Origin: CAZXFH01 sp964640055
Lineage (GTDB): Bacteria > Fidelibacterota > UBA2242 > JAFGTP01
NCBI GenBank assembly: GCA_964640055.1
Contig: CAZXFH010000009.1
Span: 20,083-84,082, forward strand
Direction: 5' to 3'
Length of the DNA: 64,000 bases
The position numbers and the translations under genes are program-made. Of this stretch, positions 8,395 to 17,909 are shown in pieces. The notes under the pieces are model-generated. The model had not been told where the DNA came from. It saw only the letters and a program-made list of their open reading frames with translations, and searched no databases. The first letter of the stretch is position 1, and each line of letters starts with the position of its first letter.

Positions 8395-9948
8395 CTATTC
8401 GGCAATTAAGCTCTCTGCGGTCATTTCCGCGGGTATTCCCAATCCCATTAATTGCAAAGTAGTCGGTGCCAGATCAGATAATTTCCCCCGTTTGATCAAG
8501 TGTTTATCGGAGGCATCCCGGGCCACATAGATGCATTCCACCGGAAAGGTGGTATGGCTGGTTTTTGTTTCCCCGGTGTCATACTCGACCATCTGCTCGG
8601 AATTGCCATGATCGGCCGTGATAAATATATGGGCGTCCAGCGCCAGCAGACGACCGACTATTTTACCAACGCACTCATCGACAGTTGCAATGGCTTTTTT
8701 GGCCGCCTCGTAATCGCCGGTATGTCCCACCATATCACCATTCGCATAGTTGATCACTATGAACTGATAGGGATTGTTCTGAAGGCGTTTTAAGATTTCC
8801 CGGGTAACCGGATGGGCTTCCATTTCCGGATGACTGGCAAAACTGGAAGGGTCCAGTTTACTCTTTATCTCGACTTGATCCTCGTTTTTGTTAGGAGTGG
8901 TTTTTTTGCCGTTAAAGAAGCTGGTTACATGCCGGAATTTCTGGGTCTCGGCGATCCGTAACTGCTTTAATCCGGCCCGGGCAACAACCTCGCCCAATAG
9001 ATTGTCCATTCCGCCGCCGCCGCTCATGGCTCCGATCAGGTACTCCTCGAATTCATCGTAATATTGGGTTAACCCCAAATATGCAACTTCCGGCCGACGA
9101 TTCGGCTGGCCGGGATAATCAGGTTCAACAAAGGCTTTGGAGAGCTGAATGGCGCGGTCTTGTCGGTAGTTGGTATGGACGACACAATCGCCATCCTGCA
9201 CCCCTTGATAGTCACCGATCACATAGGGCGGGATATATTCATCAAACATGGGCACGTTATCCGGGGTTTGATCCTTTTGATAGGATTCCGCCACCGCGGC
9301 TTCAATACTCTCTGCGTGGCGGCCCTGGGCATCCACAATGCAATTGTAGGCTTTGTCTGTCAAGTGCCAGTTCTCACCGCGATCCATACCATAATAGCGC
9401 CCCATGGCAGTTCCGATCTGGCAATTCCCTATTTCTGCCATCACCTCTTTTAACTGTGCAATATATTTGTTGCAGCTGCGCGGAGGGGTGTCACGACCGT
9501 CCAGAAAGGGATGGATAATGATCCGTCCTTCCGGATAAGCCTGGCGGGCTTCACGTAACATGGTGAACAAATGCTCTTGATAGGCATGCACACCCTGATC
9601 CTGCAAGAGACCCAGGAAATGCAATTGTGAAGCGTTTTTTTTCCAGAGATCAAGAATGTTTTTCCATTTGGGCGCCTTGAAGATAGTTCCCTTGGAGATA
9701 CCATCGTCGATGCGCTTTATTTCCTGCACTACGATCCGGCCGGCACCGATATTCAAATGTCCCACTTCACTGGAACCCTGAAAGCCTTCCGGTACACCCA
9801 CCGCTTCCCCGGAAGCATCTAATAATGTCCAGGGATATTTTTGTTTGTAACTGTCCATGTTAGGGGTTTTGGCTGCCAGCACGGCATTGCCTCTGGTATT
9901 TTCATTATATCCCCATCCGTCGCGAATAATGATACAGACCGGTCGCAT
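8395..9948 (-). CDS. gpmI: 2,3-bisphosphoglycerate-independent phosphoglycerate mutase
   Basis: A 517-residue cofactor-independent phosphoglycerate mutase that interconverts 3- and 2-phosphoglycerate in glycolysis. It opens with MRPVCIIIRDGWGYN, where the Asp binds manganese. The phosphorylated serine lies in GFQGSSEVGHLNIGAGR, and the second metal site is in FITADHGNSEQM. All alkaline-phosphatase superfamily ligands are present and the length is normal. The start at 9948 is chosen over the in-frame one at 9978 because AGGAG lies nine bases upstream and family alignments begin here. Together with enolase (41767) and the PPi-phosphofructokinase (24514) it gives lower and upper glycolysis. Confidence 0.95.
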   Translation of the reverse strand: MRPVCIIIRDGWGYNENTRGNAVLAAKTPNMDSYKQKYPWTLLDASGEAVGVPEGFQGSSEVGHLNIGAGRIVVQEIKRIDDGISKGTIFKAPKWKNILDLWKKNASQLHFLGLLQDQGVHAYQEHLFTMLREARQAYPEGRIIIHPFLDGRDTPPRSCNKYIAQLKEVMAEIGNCQIGTAMGRYYGMDRGENWHLTDKAYNCIVDAQGRHAESIEAAVAESYQKDQTPDNVPMFDEYIPPYVIGDYQGVQDGDCVVHTNYRQDRAIQLSKAFVEPDYPGQPNRRPEVAYLGLTQYYDEFEEYLIGAMSGGGGMDNLLGEVVARAGLKQLRIAETQKFRHVTSFFNGKKTTPNKNEDQVEIKSKLDPSSFASHPEMEAHPVTREILKRLQNNPYQFIVINYANGDMVGHTGDYEAAKKAIATVDECVGKIVGRLLALDAHIFITADHGNSEQMVEYDTGETKTSHTTFPVECIYVARDASDKHLIKRGKLSDLAPTTLQLMGLGIPAEMTAESLIAE

Positions 9949-10348
9949 ATGATATGACTCCTTTTTATATTGTGTCAAATTTCTTTATAATCAACAACTT
10001 AAATATCCTCTGCATAACCTTGAAATATAATAAAGCCTGCTTTCTTTTTGAAGCGAATTCTCTTAAAAAGTTACAAATAAGGGCAGACTGAATGGCGGAT
10101 CGCTAGCAGGCAAATCCAGAAAAAGGATGCATGATTGTTTAAGATTATATAATTTATAGCGGTTGTGGTACCAGGTTGAATAAAAGGAGATACTCGCCCT
10201 ACTTGTTACCTAATTAAATTTCCATATTAAAATTTTATTTTTCAGGCAATTCCTTTCGTGCCTTTGATGGCAGAGGCACTCTTTGCCAGACAAAGGTTTT
10301 GAATTCCTTTCTAAAGACTTTTAAATTTTGCCGACTTGAAGGGATGAT
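9949..10348. other. 400-nt AT-rich intergenic region with two small hairpins
   Basis: No gene is evident on either strand between the divergent gpmI and the FemAB-like gene. The region must hold both promoters; AT-rich stretches such as TATAAT-like words occur, but no clear -35/-10 pair stands out. Two adjacent hairpins lie upstream of the FemAB-like gene. One is GTGCCT (10258-10263) paired with AGGCAC (10274-10279). The other is CTTTG (10281-10285) paired with CAAAG (10291-10295), followed by GTTTT. They could form a leader or a weak terminator. Confidence 0.4.
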
Positions 10349-11317
10349 ATGTCAATTATTTGTAAACCGTTTAATCCACGACAAAGCAAACGCTGGGATA
10401 AATTTACCCAAGAAAGTGTAAACGGCACCTTGTTTCATCGCCGTCGTTTTTTGTCCTACCATCCGGCCGAACGTTTTAAGGATGCTTCGCTGGTATTTAC
10501 TAAAAAAGGACGCTTGTTTGCGCTCTTACCAGCCGCTCAGGTGGAACAGGCCGGTAAAAAAACGCTTTATTCACATCGGGGTGCCAGCTATGGGGGCTTT
10601 GTTTACCAGGAAGGCTTATCCATTGCTGAGGCCTATGATCTGGTAGAGAATCTGCTTTGTTATGCCCGTGAACACGAATTCACGCGCATTGTCATGACAT
10701 TACCGCCGGTCATTTACGAGCGGCGGTTATCCCAATATATTGATTTCGCCTTGATCAAACATGGGTTTGGTTATCTGAAGCGGGAGGTTTCCAGCATTGT
10801 CACCCTGGAAAAAGATATCGCAACAAACATTAAAAAGTTTAAGCAGACCAACCGGACCGCTTTCCGGCGGGCCCAGAAACTGGGGGTAGCGGTGCGCGAA
10901 TCACAGGATTTTGCGCGCTTCTATCAGATATTGGAAAAAAACCTGAAGATTCGTCATAATGTGGCGCCCACCCACACCTTGGATGAATTGTTGCAACTCA
11001 AACAGCTGTTCCCTGAGCAGATTTTTCTCTATGGCGCCTATGTAGGTGCGGAGATGATCGCCGGTGTGGTGATGTTTGACTGCAATCAGGATGTGTCCCT
11101 GGCCTTTTACATCAGTCACGACGAGACCAAACAACGCTACCGGGGGGTTAATCTGCTGTTTTATCATATTATTGAGCGTTGTATTCACCAGGGCTTTAAA
11201 TATCTGGATTTTGGAATTTTTACGGTCAATATGGAGCCCAACTTTGGGCTGGCCCGTTTTAAAGAGGGGTTTGGATCCAGCGGCATTTTAAGGGATACGT
11301 TGTTCCTGGATTTGTAA
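10349..11317 (+). CDS. FemAB/GNAT-related acyltransferase-like protein
   Basis: A 322-residue protein of the FemAB-related GNAT superfamily (Acetyltransf_6 type). Members use aminoacyl-tRNA or acyl-CoA donors, some in peptidoglycan cross-bridges and others in surface polysaccharide or exosortase clusters. Recognisable parts are FKQTNRTAFRRAQKLGV near 155, where the second GNAT domain starts, the acyl-binding strand LYGAYVGAEMIAGVVMF, and RGVNLLFYHIIERC followed by YLDFGIF near the C-terminus. It opens a plus-strand run of surface-glycan genes (flippases, glycosyltransferases), so modification of a glycan or lipid-linked sugar is the more likely job. The donor and acceptor are unknown. Confidence 0.7.
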   Translation: MSIICKPFNPRQSKRWDKFTQESVNGTLFHRRRFLSYHPAERFKDASLVFTKKGRLFALLPAAQVEQAGKKTLYSHRGASYGGFVYQEGLSIAEAYDLVENLLCYAREHEFTRIVMTLPPVIYERRLSQYIDFALIKHGFGYLKREVSSIVTLEKDIATNIKKFKQTNRTAFRRAQKLGVAVRESQDFARFYQILEKNLKIRHNVAPTHTLDELLQLKQLFPEQIFLYGAYVGAEMIAGVVMFDCNQDVSLAFYISHDETKQRYRGVNLLFYHIIERCIHQGFKYLDFGIFTVNMEPNFGLARFKEGFGSSGILRDTLFLDL

Positions 11318-11462
11318 GCAAGGGGTGATTATCGGCGATTGTTACCGGCATGATCAAAGCATTTAATGTCAATCAGTAATAGATCTCCACATTAAGAGAT
11401 CGTATTTAATTAAAAAGATCATTTTATAATATAATTAAAAATCAGGGGCTTCTTACATCTAA

Positions 11463-12950
11463 ATGAGTTTTATGTTATCCAGGATCAAGCAGTTGACTAA
11501 ACAGACATTAGTATATGGTGTGGGTACCATTCTGACCCGCTTCGTTACCTTTATGCTGCTTCCAGTTTATACCAATGTGCTTTCGCCGGCCGACTATGGA
11601 CTGGCCGTGCTCATCTTTGTTTTTCTGGCTTTTATGAACTATATCTACAATTACGGGTTGGATTCGGCGCTTTTGCGCTTTTATAGTGGGGCTACCAAGC
11701 CAAAAAACAAAACCCGTATTCTTTCCACTGCGGTTTGGATGGCCCTGGCAGCCAGTGCCGCACTCAGTCTGGTCATCTATGCCCTGCGTATGCCGCTGGC
11801 CAACGTGTTGCTCTCGGAGCAGGAGGGCGCTATATTTTTTAAATATGCAGCCCTGATTCTGTTTTTTGACTGTCTCTGCCGGATACCCTTTGCCCTGCTC
11901 AGATTAAAGGAAAAACCCTACGCATTTATGGGCATCCGTTTGATAAACGTGGCCATGACCCTGGGATTGAACATCTATTTTGTGGTGATCCTAAAGATGG
12001 GGGTTATCGGCATTTTTCGTAGTAATCTAATCACTTCGGCCACCACAGCCACCTTGCTTTACCTCATTATGGTTAAGGAACTTTCCTTTACTTTTTCCGG
12101 CCAGCTATCCAAAGATTTATTGTTATTCGGGCTACCCTTTATACCCACCGGTCTGGCGACGGCCGCTATGGAGATGATCAACCGCTACATTGTCAAGCAC
12201 TTTTTGGGATTGGATGCCGTGGGTCTCTTCAGTGCCGGTTATAAGCTGGGGATTTTTATGCTGCTGGTTTCCACGGCCTTTTTTTATGCTTGGCAGCCCT
12301 TTTTTCTGAGGGTCGGGCCTGCGGAAAATTCACGCCGGTTATTTGGCCGTATATTGACCTATTTTACGGCGGTTGCCCTGAGCTTCTGGGTGCTACTGAC
12401 TCTGTTCATGCCTGAAATTGTGAATTTACATATCAAGGATATATATCTAATTGGTCCTGAATTCCAATCCTGTGTAACTATTGTTCCTTTTGTGCTGCTG
12501 GGATATGTTTTCTACGGGATCAATCAGGTGTTTTTACCGGGGATCTATTTTAAAAAGAAGACCCGTTACCTGGCATCCAATACGGTTCTTGCCGCCCTGA
12601 TTAATGTGGGTGCCAATTATTACTTAGTTCCTCGTCTGGGGATCGTGGGATCGGCACTGGCCAGTCTGATCGGCTATATTTGTCTGGCGGCGGCCACCTA
12701 TTTTGTTTCGCAGCGCTTGTTTAAAGTCCATTACGAGTACGGGCGGGTGATATTGTTGTTGGGTGTGACCCTGGTCGCAGGATTCAGCGGCTATTTTTTC
12801 TCTTTGAGCTGGTATGTGCGCCTGATCATTGTGGTTAGCCTGCCATTATTGTTACGTTTGTTTGGGTTTTTTAAACCTGAGGAATTGCGCGGGCTACTAA
12901 ACATTTTCAAGAACCGCTTTAAGACTACCGGGATCCATGCCGAACAATAA
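11463..12950 (+). CDS. Polysaccharide flippase (Wzx-like, MOP superfamily), copy 1
   Basis: A 495-residue polytopic membrane protein of the MOP exporter superfamily, which flips lipid-linked oligosaccharides across the inner membrane. It starts QTLVYGVGTILTRFVTFMLLPVYTNVL, the typical Wzx/RfbX first helix and loop. About a dozen to fourteen hydrophobic segments and the central GLDAVGLFSAGYKLGIFM motif (repeat of the N-half) follow. It overlaps the next flippase gene by 14 nt, so the two are translationally coupled. ATG 11463 has only a distant AGGGG; ATG 11472 is possible. Confidence 0.88.
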   Translation: MSFMLSRIKQLTKQTLVYGVGTILTRFVTFMLLPVYTNVLSPADYGLAVLIFVFLAFMNYIYNYGLDSALLRFYSGATKPKNKTRILSTAVWMALAASAALSLVIYALRMPLANVLLSEQEGAIFFKYAALILFFDCLCRIPFALLRLKEKPYAFMGIRLINVAMTLGLNIYFVVILKMGVIGIFRSNLITSATTATLLYLIMVKELSFTFSGQLSKDLLLFGLPFIPTGLATAAMEMINRYIVKHFLGLDAVGLFSAGYKLGIFMLLVSTAFFYAWQPFFLRVGPAENSRRLFGRILTYFTAVALSFWVLLTLFMPEIVNLHIKDIYLIGPEFQSCVTIVPFVLLGYVFYGINQVFLPGIYFKKKTRYLASNTVLAALINVGANYYLVPRLGIVGSALASLIGYICLAAATYFVSQRLFKVHYEYGRVILLLGVTLVAGFSGYFFSLSWYVRLIIVVSLPLLLRLFGFFKPEELRGLLNIFKNRFKTTGIHAEQ

Positions 12951-14385
12951 GTATAAACAATTATTCAGCGAAACTGTTATTTATGCTTCCGGGCTTATTT
13001 TAACCCGTGGGGTCAGCTTTCTGCTGGTGCCTCTCTATACCAATTTTTTAAGCCGGCCACAATACGGCCTGATCTCTCTGGCCTACGCCTTTATTGGTTT
13101 TATGACCGTGATTTTGGCCTATGGCTCTGATGCAGCCTTATTAAAATATTACGTGCAGAAATCTGCGCGAAAGAAGGATTATTTCTCCACTGTTTATGCC
13201 ATGCTCTTTGTGACCACCATCTTCTTTTTTATTTTTTCCTATGGCCTGCGACGGCCTTTATCAGTCCTGGTGCTGGGCGATCACCAGCCGGAATTTTTTG
13301 TCTTTTGTAGTGTCGTTATTTTCTTTGATGTGCTTAACTCCATCACCATGTTGATTTTCCGGGCGGAAAACCGAGCCCGGTTCTATGTTTTTTTCGGTTT
13401 TTTAAATACCAGCCTGCAACTGGTACTGAATGTCTACCTGGTCGGTAAACTGCGCCTGGGGGTGTCTGGCATTTTTTATAGCAATATGATCAGTTCGGCC
13501 CTGATCTGGCTGTTAACCCTCTATTTTGTTGTGCGGCGCTTTCGGTTTCACCGCATTTCCTTAGGATCATTAAAGGCCGTCCTGCAGTTCGGTTTGCCCT
13601 TTTTACCTTCTGGTATTTTTGCCATGTTGCTTGAATTGGCGGACCGCTACTTACTGCGCATATTCACCGACCTGGAGACGGTCGGATTATATAACGCCGG
13701 TTACAAAATGGGCATGTTAATGCTGTTATTTGTCTATGGGTTTAATGCCGGCTGGCATCCCTTCTTTTTAAAAGAGAGTGAAAAAACCAATGCCAGAGCA
13801 ACTTTTGCCAAGATTACTACCTATATAACCCTGGTGCTGATTTTTCTCTGGTTGGTTTTCAGTTTTTGGTTCCAGGATCTGGTGAAAATTTCCATTGCCG
13901 GGCGGCATTTGATCGCCACTGAATATTGGCCGGGGTTGGCAATTACACCCATAATATGGCTGGCCTATATCTTTCGCGCCTTTTATCTCTTACAGCTCCC
14001 GGGAATTTATAATCTAAAAAAAACCAAATATGCACCGATATTCCGTGGGATAGGAGCCGGCAGCAATATTCTTCTGAATATTATCCTTATTCCCTATTAC
14101 GGTCTTTTGGGGGCTGCTTATGCCACTTTGATCGCCTTTATCATCATGGCAGTGGCCATCTTTGTCCTGAACCGTAAAATATACCCGATCCCTTATGAGT
14201 GGAGCCGGATTCTGCGCATTATTATTATCGGCCTGGGTTGTTATCTAACCTATTATTTCCTGGGAAACGATGCCGTCCTGGTGCGTCTGGCGCTCACCGC
14301 TCTTTTTCCCTTGGGCCTTTGGGCAACCGGATTTCTTAATCGCAGCGACCGGTTGTTCATCCGCCGGTTATTTATTAGCCAGTAG
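12937..14385 (+). CDS. Polysaccharide flippase (Wzx-like, MOP superfamily), copy 2
   Basis: A 482-residue membrane protein clearly homologous to the preceding gene product. It has the same N-terminal opening (ETVIYASGLILTRGVSFLLVPLYTNFL begins at about residue 10), the same mid-protein LETVGLYNAGYKMGMLML segment, and similar length and membrane pattern. The two proteins are diverged but co-linear, so an old tandem duplication is likely. They may flip two different glycans, or two intermediates of one. The last 11 nt overlap the end of the converging glycosyltransferase gene, a tight tail-to-tail arrangement. Confidence 0.87.
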   Translation: MPNNKYKQLFSETVIYASGLILTRGVSFLLVPLYTNFLSRPQYGLISLAYAFIGFMTVILAYGSDAALLKYYVQKSARKKDYFSTVYAMLFVTTIFFFIFSYGLRRPLSVLVLGDHQPEFFVFCSVVIFFDVLNSITMLIFRAENRARFYVFFGFLNTSLQLVLNVYLVGKLRLGVSGIFYSNMISSALIWLLTLYFVVRRFRFHRISLGSLKAVLQFGLPFLPSGIFAMLLELADRYLLRIFTDLETVGLYNAGYKMGMLMLLFVYGFNAGWHPFFLKESEKTNARATFAKITTYITLVLIFLWLVFSFWFQDLVKISIAGRHLIATEYWPGLAITPIIWLAYIFRAFYLLQLPGIYNLKKTKYAPIFRGIGAGSNILLNIILIPYYGLLGAAYATLIAFIIMAVAIFVLNRKIYPIPYEWSRILRIIIIGLGCYLTYYFLGNDAVLVRLALTALFPLGLWATGFLNRSDRLFIRRLFISQ

Positions 14386-15589
14386 CAACCGGGCGTCGGT
14401 TTGTTTGTTTTATTTTATTAAAAAGTTGGTTGATCGCCGAGGCAAAGGCGCGATCGCTGTAATGTTTTTCAGCCACCGCGCGGATTTGGTCCGGAGAATA
14501 CTGGGCATAATTTTCCATCATGCCAATCATCGCCGCTGCCAGCGCTTTGACATTATTGGGCTCGACTAGCATACCGGTTTCCGGCCTGATAATATCTTGC
14601 GGACCCCCGCAGCGGGTTGCGATAACCGGCAACCCGGCTGCCATAGCCTCCACCAAAGCGACCCCAAAGGTTTCCTCTTCACTACTCAGCACCAGACAAT
14701 GCATCTGAGCCAATTTACGGGCGACTGCTGTTTTAGATAAATACCCGCAAAAAGAGACCTGTCTGCTGATCCCCAGCTCTTGGGCGAGGGCTTTTAAGTC
14801 CTGACGTAGCGCCCCATCACCGATTAGATCCAGTGTGATTCCCGGTTGGTAGTCAGCTATCTGTGCGAAGGCCCTGATAAGAATCTCCAGCCGTTTTTCC
14901 GGGCGAAACAAAGCTATGGCCACGAAGCGGAATAAGCCCGGGCTGGGAAAGCTGTGATGTATCTCAAAGGCGGTAACTTCGGCCGGGTTAGGAATCACGG
15001 TCAGCTTCCCTCTTGCCTCCGGAAATTGGGCGGCAATCGCTTTTTTCAAGGCGGTGCTGGTGGCAATAATACCATGGGTATAGCGATAGGCGCGGTTAAT
15101 GCACTTGCGCTGCAGATATGTAAGACGAACAGGTGGTAAAAATTCTTTTAAATGTTCGGAAATCACATAGGGAATACCCTGTTGCATTAGAAAACGTCCC
15201 ATAGCAGCTCCGGCCCACAATGATGAATTGATAAATACCATCTGCGGAGCACCCTGTGTGGTTACGGCGCGTTTAAATAGAGATATGATACGCTGTTGGT
15301 AAAACAAATGGGTCAGTAAAGGTAATTTGGGAAACCAGTTGATACTTTCCTGGCGGTAGGTTAAGACTCCCTGTTCCCGCCCTTGCGAAGCAGAGATAAG
15401 GGGGGGGTGGTCAGATCTGTAGAGCATTTTATGAGAGTGAATAAGACTGGTTATCACCACCACCTTAAACCCGTACCGTTGAAGGATTTTTGCCCGGTCG
15501 CGAAAAAAAGTCCCGGCTGTGGGATCGACTTGCGATGGATACCAGGAAGGCATAACGAATAGGTTTATAGGGTTAATGGCGGATTTCAT
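14375..15589 (-). CDS. Glycosyltransferase, GT4 family
   Basis: A 404-residue GT-B fold glycosyltransferase that should transfer a sugar from a nucleotide-sugar to a lipid-linked or surface glycan. The N-terminal domain opens NLFVMPSWYPSQVDPTAGTF, typical of GT4 enzymes that bind the acceptor. The donor-binding C-domain has FRFVAIALFRPEKRLEILI (near 225) and the E-x7-E motif EETFGVALVEAMAAGLPVIA (near 315), followed by CGGPQDII. It is on the opposite strand to the rest of the glycan cluster and shares a divergent promoter region (15590-15761) with the next gene. Sugar specificity is unknown. Confidence 0.88.
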   Translation of the reverse strand: MKSAINPINLFVMPSWYPSQVDPTAGTFFRDRAKILQRYGFKVVVITSLIHSHKMLYRSDHPPLISASQGREQGVLTYRQESINWFPKLPLLTHLFYQQRIISLFKRAVTTQGAPQMVFINSSLWAGAAMGRFLMQQGIPYVISEHLKEFLPPVRLTYLQRKCINRAYRYTHGIIATSTALKKAIAAQFPEARGKLTVIPNPAEVTAFEIHHSFPSPGLFRFVAIALFRPEKRLEILIRAFAQIADYQPGITLDLIGDGALRQDLKALAQELGISRQVSFCGYLSKTAVARKLAQMHCLVLSSEEETFGVALVEAMAAGLPVIATRCGGPQDIIRPETGMLVEPNNVKALAAAMIGMMENYAQYSPDQIRAVAEKHYSDRAFASAINQLFNKIKQTNRRPVATG

Positions 15590-15761
15590 CAGACCAATAA
15601 ACTTAGGGGCTTAATTTAAAGAATCCAAAAAGATGTTTTATTCCTGTTCAATAAGACTTGATACTCAGCCACTATTAAATAATCTGTCTGCACACAGCTG
15701 CCGTCATAAACCGATGAAATAAAATATATAAAAAAAGCTTTATATTTACTATTTTATCGCG

Positions 15762-16844
15762 ATGCTGAAAATCCTCTATATATCACCTGAAAATACGGCC
15801 GGTACCTTAAACTATTGGAAAAAAGCACATGAGCTAAATAATAACTTTTGTCGCTTTGTTACTTTTTTTAAATCCGCCGCCGGATATGAAGATGATATTC
15901 TGCTAAACTTGCCTTTGATCGCCTCGCGCCCCTGGTACCTGCGTACACGGCTGCTGATGACCAAACATTTAGAGCGCCGCAAACCCTGGCAGGACCTGGC
16001 GGGTCATCCCCCGATATGGCAACCGCCCGGCTGGCAAAAGATACTCATCCGTATACGGGAATGGCTCTGGACACCGCAAATTAAAAGGGCCATTCAGCGG
16101 TATAATTTGGACGATTTTGACATATACCATTTTGAATGGGGCACCGATTTTTACCGTAATGCAAAATTTGCCCGTAAACTGAAGGAACGCGGTAAAAAGA
16201 TCATTTGCCACTACCATGGGCAGGATATGCGCCACCGGGGGGTAATTCCGGCCATGGACCAGCTGAGCGATCTGAATCTGACTAACGAGCTCGATCTGCT
16301 AGCGCGTCATCCTGATATCAATTATATTTTTCTCCCCTTTGATGTACAGGCCTTCAAGCCCCAACAACAGCTCAATCATCCCCTAACTATCTGTCACGCC
16401 ACCACCAATCGTAAAATCAAAGGATCGGATCACATTATCAACGTATGCAAAGCCTTGGAAAAATCACATGGCGTACGCTTTATTTTTATTGAAAACAAAT
16501 CCCATAAGGAAACCCTGCGGTTAAAGCAGCAAGCGGATATTTATATTGACCAGATAACTGATTGGGCCCCGGGATATGGCATGAACTCTCTGGAGGCACT
16601 CTCTTTGGGAGTGGTCTGCGTCACTTATCTGAATCCAGAGGTTGAAGATTTTCTAGGAGAGCATCCCTTTGTGAATGCGTCTACCATAAATCTCAAAGCG
16701 CAGCTGCTGCAATTAATTGAACAGCCCGATCGATTACTTCAAAAACGCCTTCACAGCCGACAATGGGTGGCAGATCATCATGATTACCGTAATGTGGTTA
16801 AACGCCTTTATCAATATTATCGTAAAATCGGGATCATGGATTGA
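15762..16844 (+). CDS. Glycosyltransferase-like protein (GT-B fold)
   Basis: A 360-residue protein resembling GT-B glycosyltransferases, more weakly than its neighbours. The N-half has YHFEWGTDFYRNAKFARKL and KIICHYHGQDMRHRG, typical of the acceptor domain. The C-half has CHATTNRKIKGSDHIINV and PGYGMNSLEALSLGVVCV, the equivalent of the donor-binding E-x7-E loop, though the first Glu is replaced by Gly/Tyr-rich sequence. It is followed by the next glycosyltransferase with only 3 nt between, so it is clearly in an operon. A role in the same surface glycan is inferred from context. Confidence 0.72.
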   Translation: MLKILYISPENTAGTLNYWKKAHELNNNFCRFVTFFKSAAGYEDDILLNLPLIASRPWYLRTRLLMTKHLERRKPWQDLAGHPPIWQPPGWQKILIRIREWLWTPQIKRAIQRYNLDDFDIYHFEWGTDFYRNAKFARKLKERGKKIICHYHGQDMRHRGVIPAMDQLSDLNLTNELDLLARHPDINYIFLPFDVQAFKPQQQLNHPLTICHATTNRKIKGSDHIINVCKALEKSHGVRFIFIENKSHKETLRLKQQADIYIDQITDWAPGYGMNSLEALSLGVVCVTYLNPEVEDFLGEHPFVNASTINLKAQLLQLIEQPDRLLQKRLHSRQWVADHHDYRNVVKRLYQYYRKIGIMD

Positions 16845-16847
16845 GCC

Positions 16848-17906
16848 ATGAAGATTAGTTTTGTTTTACCCGGTTTTATTAAAGTCCCGATGGGCGGTGT
16901 CAAAGTTGTGAATGAGCTCGCCGGGCATCTGGCCCACCGAGGCTACAAGGTCACCCTGCTTTATCCTCAAAAGACCACCTGCTCCACATTTTACAGGTTA
17001 AAGAAAAGGGGGGTTGAACTGCTTGACCGTCTTAATCATGTGGCGCATTCTTTATATTATACGCCTGATCCGCAGGTCAATGTGCTGGTTATCCGTAAGC
17101 CTATTGCCAGATATATCCCCTCCGGCGATGCGGTCGTTGCAGTAGGGTGGCAGACTGCGCAGTGGGTGAATGCCCTGCCAGTTGTACACGGCAAACAGTA
17201 TTATTATCTGCAGAGCTTGGAAACCTATTTTAAAGTCGGTAAAAAAGTGTTGAAGAGCTATCAGCTGCCCTTGCAGAAAGTCGCTGTTTCCCAATGGATT
17301 ATTGATGAGTTACACAAGATAGGGGCAACCGCCCACGGACCCTTGGGGAATGCAATTAATCCGGCAGAATTTTATCAAACCGCTGCCCGGGAAAGTCGAT
17401 ACTATGATGTATTGATGTATTATCATCCCCAAAAAATAAAAGGCGCCCGGGACGGTTTGCGCGTACTGGGAAAATTGAAAGCCCTGCGACCCGCCTGTAA
17501 AGCCGCGCTCATCGCTCCCCGCAAACCAGTCCATTTGATTCCCACATGGGTTGATTTATATATCCGTCCTCGGGTATCTCAATTACGTCAGATTTACAAC
17601 GATACTAAGCTTTTGCTGCATACCAGCCACTGGGAAGGGTGGGCCCTGCCACCAATGGAGGCTTTGGCCTGTGGATGTGGTGTGGTAGCGGCGAAAAACC
17701 GGGGGGTCCAGGAATATTTGACCCATAATCAGAATGTTCTTTTTGCCGGGGTAGGTGATATTGAGGGCCTAATAGTTCAGACACTCAAATTGCTTGACAA
17801 TCCTGTCTTACGCAAGAAATTGAATCAAAACGGGCAGCGCTGCTTGACGGAATATACCTGGGATAAAGTGGCGGCTCGCTTTTCCCAATATCTGGAAAGA
17901 GACTAA
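16848..17906 (+). CDS. Glycosyltransferase, GT4 family
   Basis: A 352-residue GT-B glycosyltransferase. The start KISFVLPGFIKVPMGGVKVV with its Gly-rich loop is typical of GT4 members, and the C-domain motif HWEGWALPPMEALACGCGVV near 265 supplies the donor-phosphate-binding Glu pair. ATG 16848 follows the previous stop by 3 nt, and the next gene begins 3 nt after this stop, so all three plus-strand transferases are coupled. It probably adds one sugar to the glycan exported by the tandem flippases; donor and linkage are unknown. Confidence 0.88.
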   Translation: MKISFVLPGFIKVPMGGVKVVNELAGHLAHRGYKVTLLYPQKTTCSTFYRLKKRGVELLDRLNHVAHSLYYTPDPQVNVLVIRKPIARYIPSGDAVVAVGWQTAQWVNALPVVHGKQYYYLQSLETYFKVGKKVLKSYQLPLQKVAVSQWIIDELHKIGATAHGPLGNAINPAEFYQTAARESRYYDVLMYYHPQKIKGARDGLRVLGKLKALRPACKAALIAPRKPVHLIPTWVDLYIRPRVSQLRQIYNDTKLLLHTSHWEGWALPPMEALACGCGVVAAKNRGVQEYLTHNQNVLFAGVGDIEGLIVQTLKLLDNPVLRKKLNQNGQRCLTEYTWDKVAARFSQYLERD

Positions 17907-17909
17907 CTT

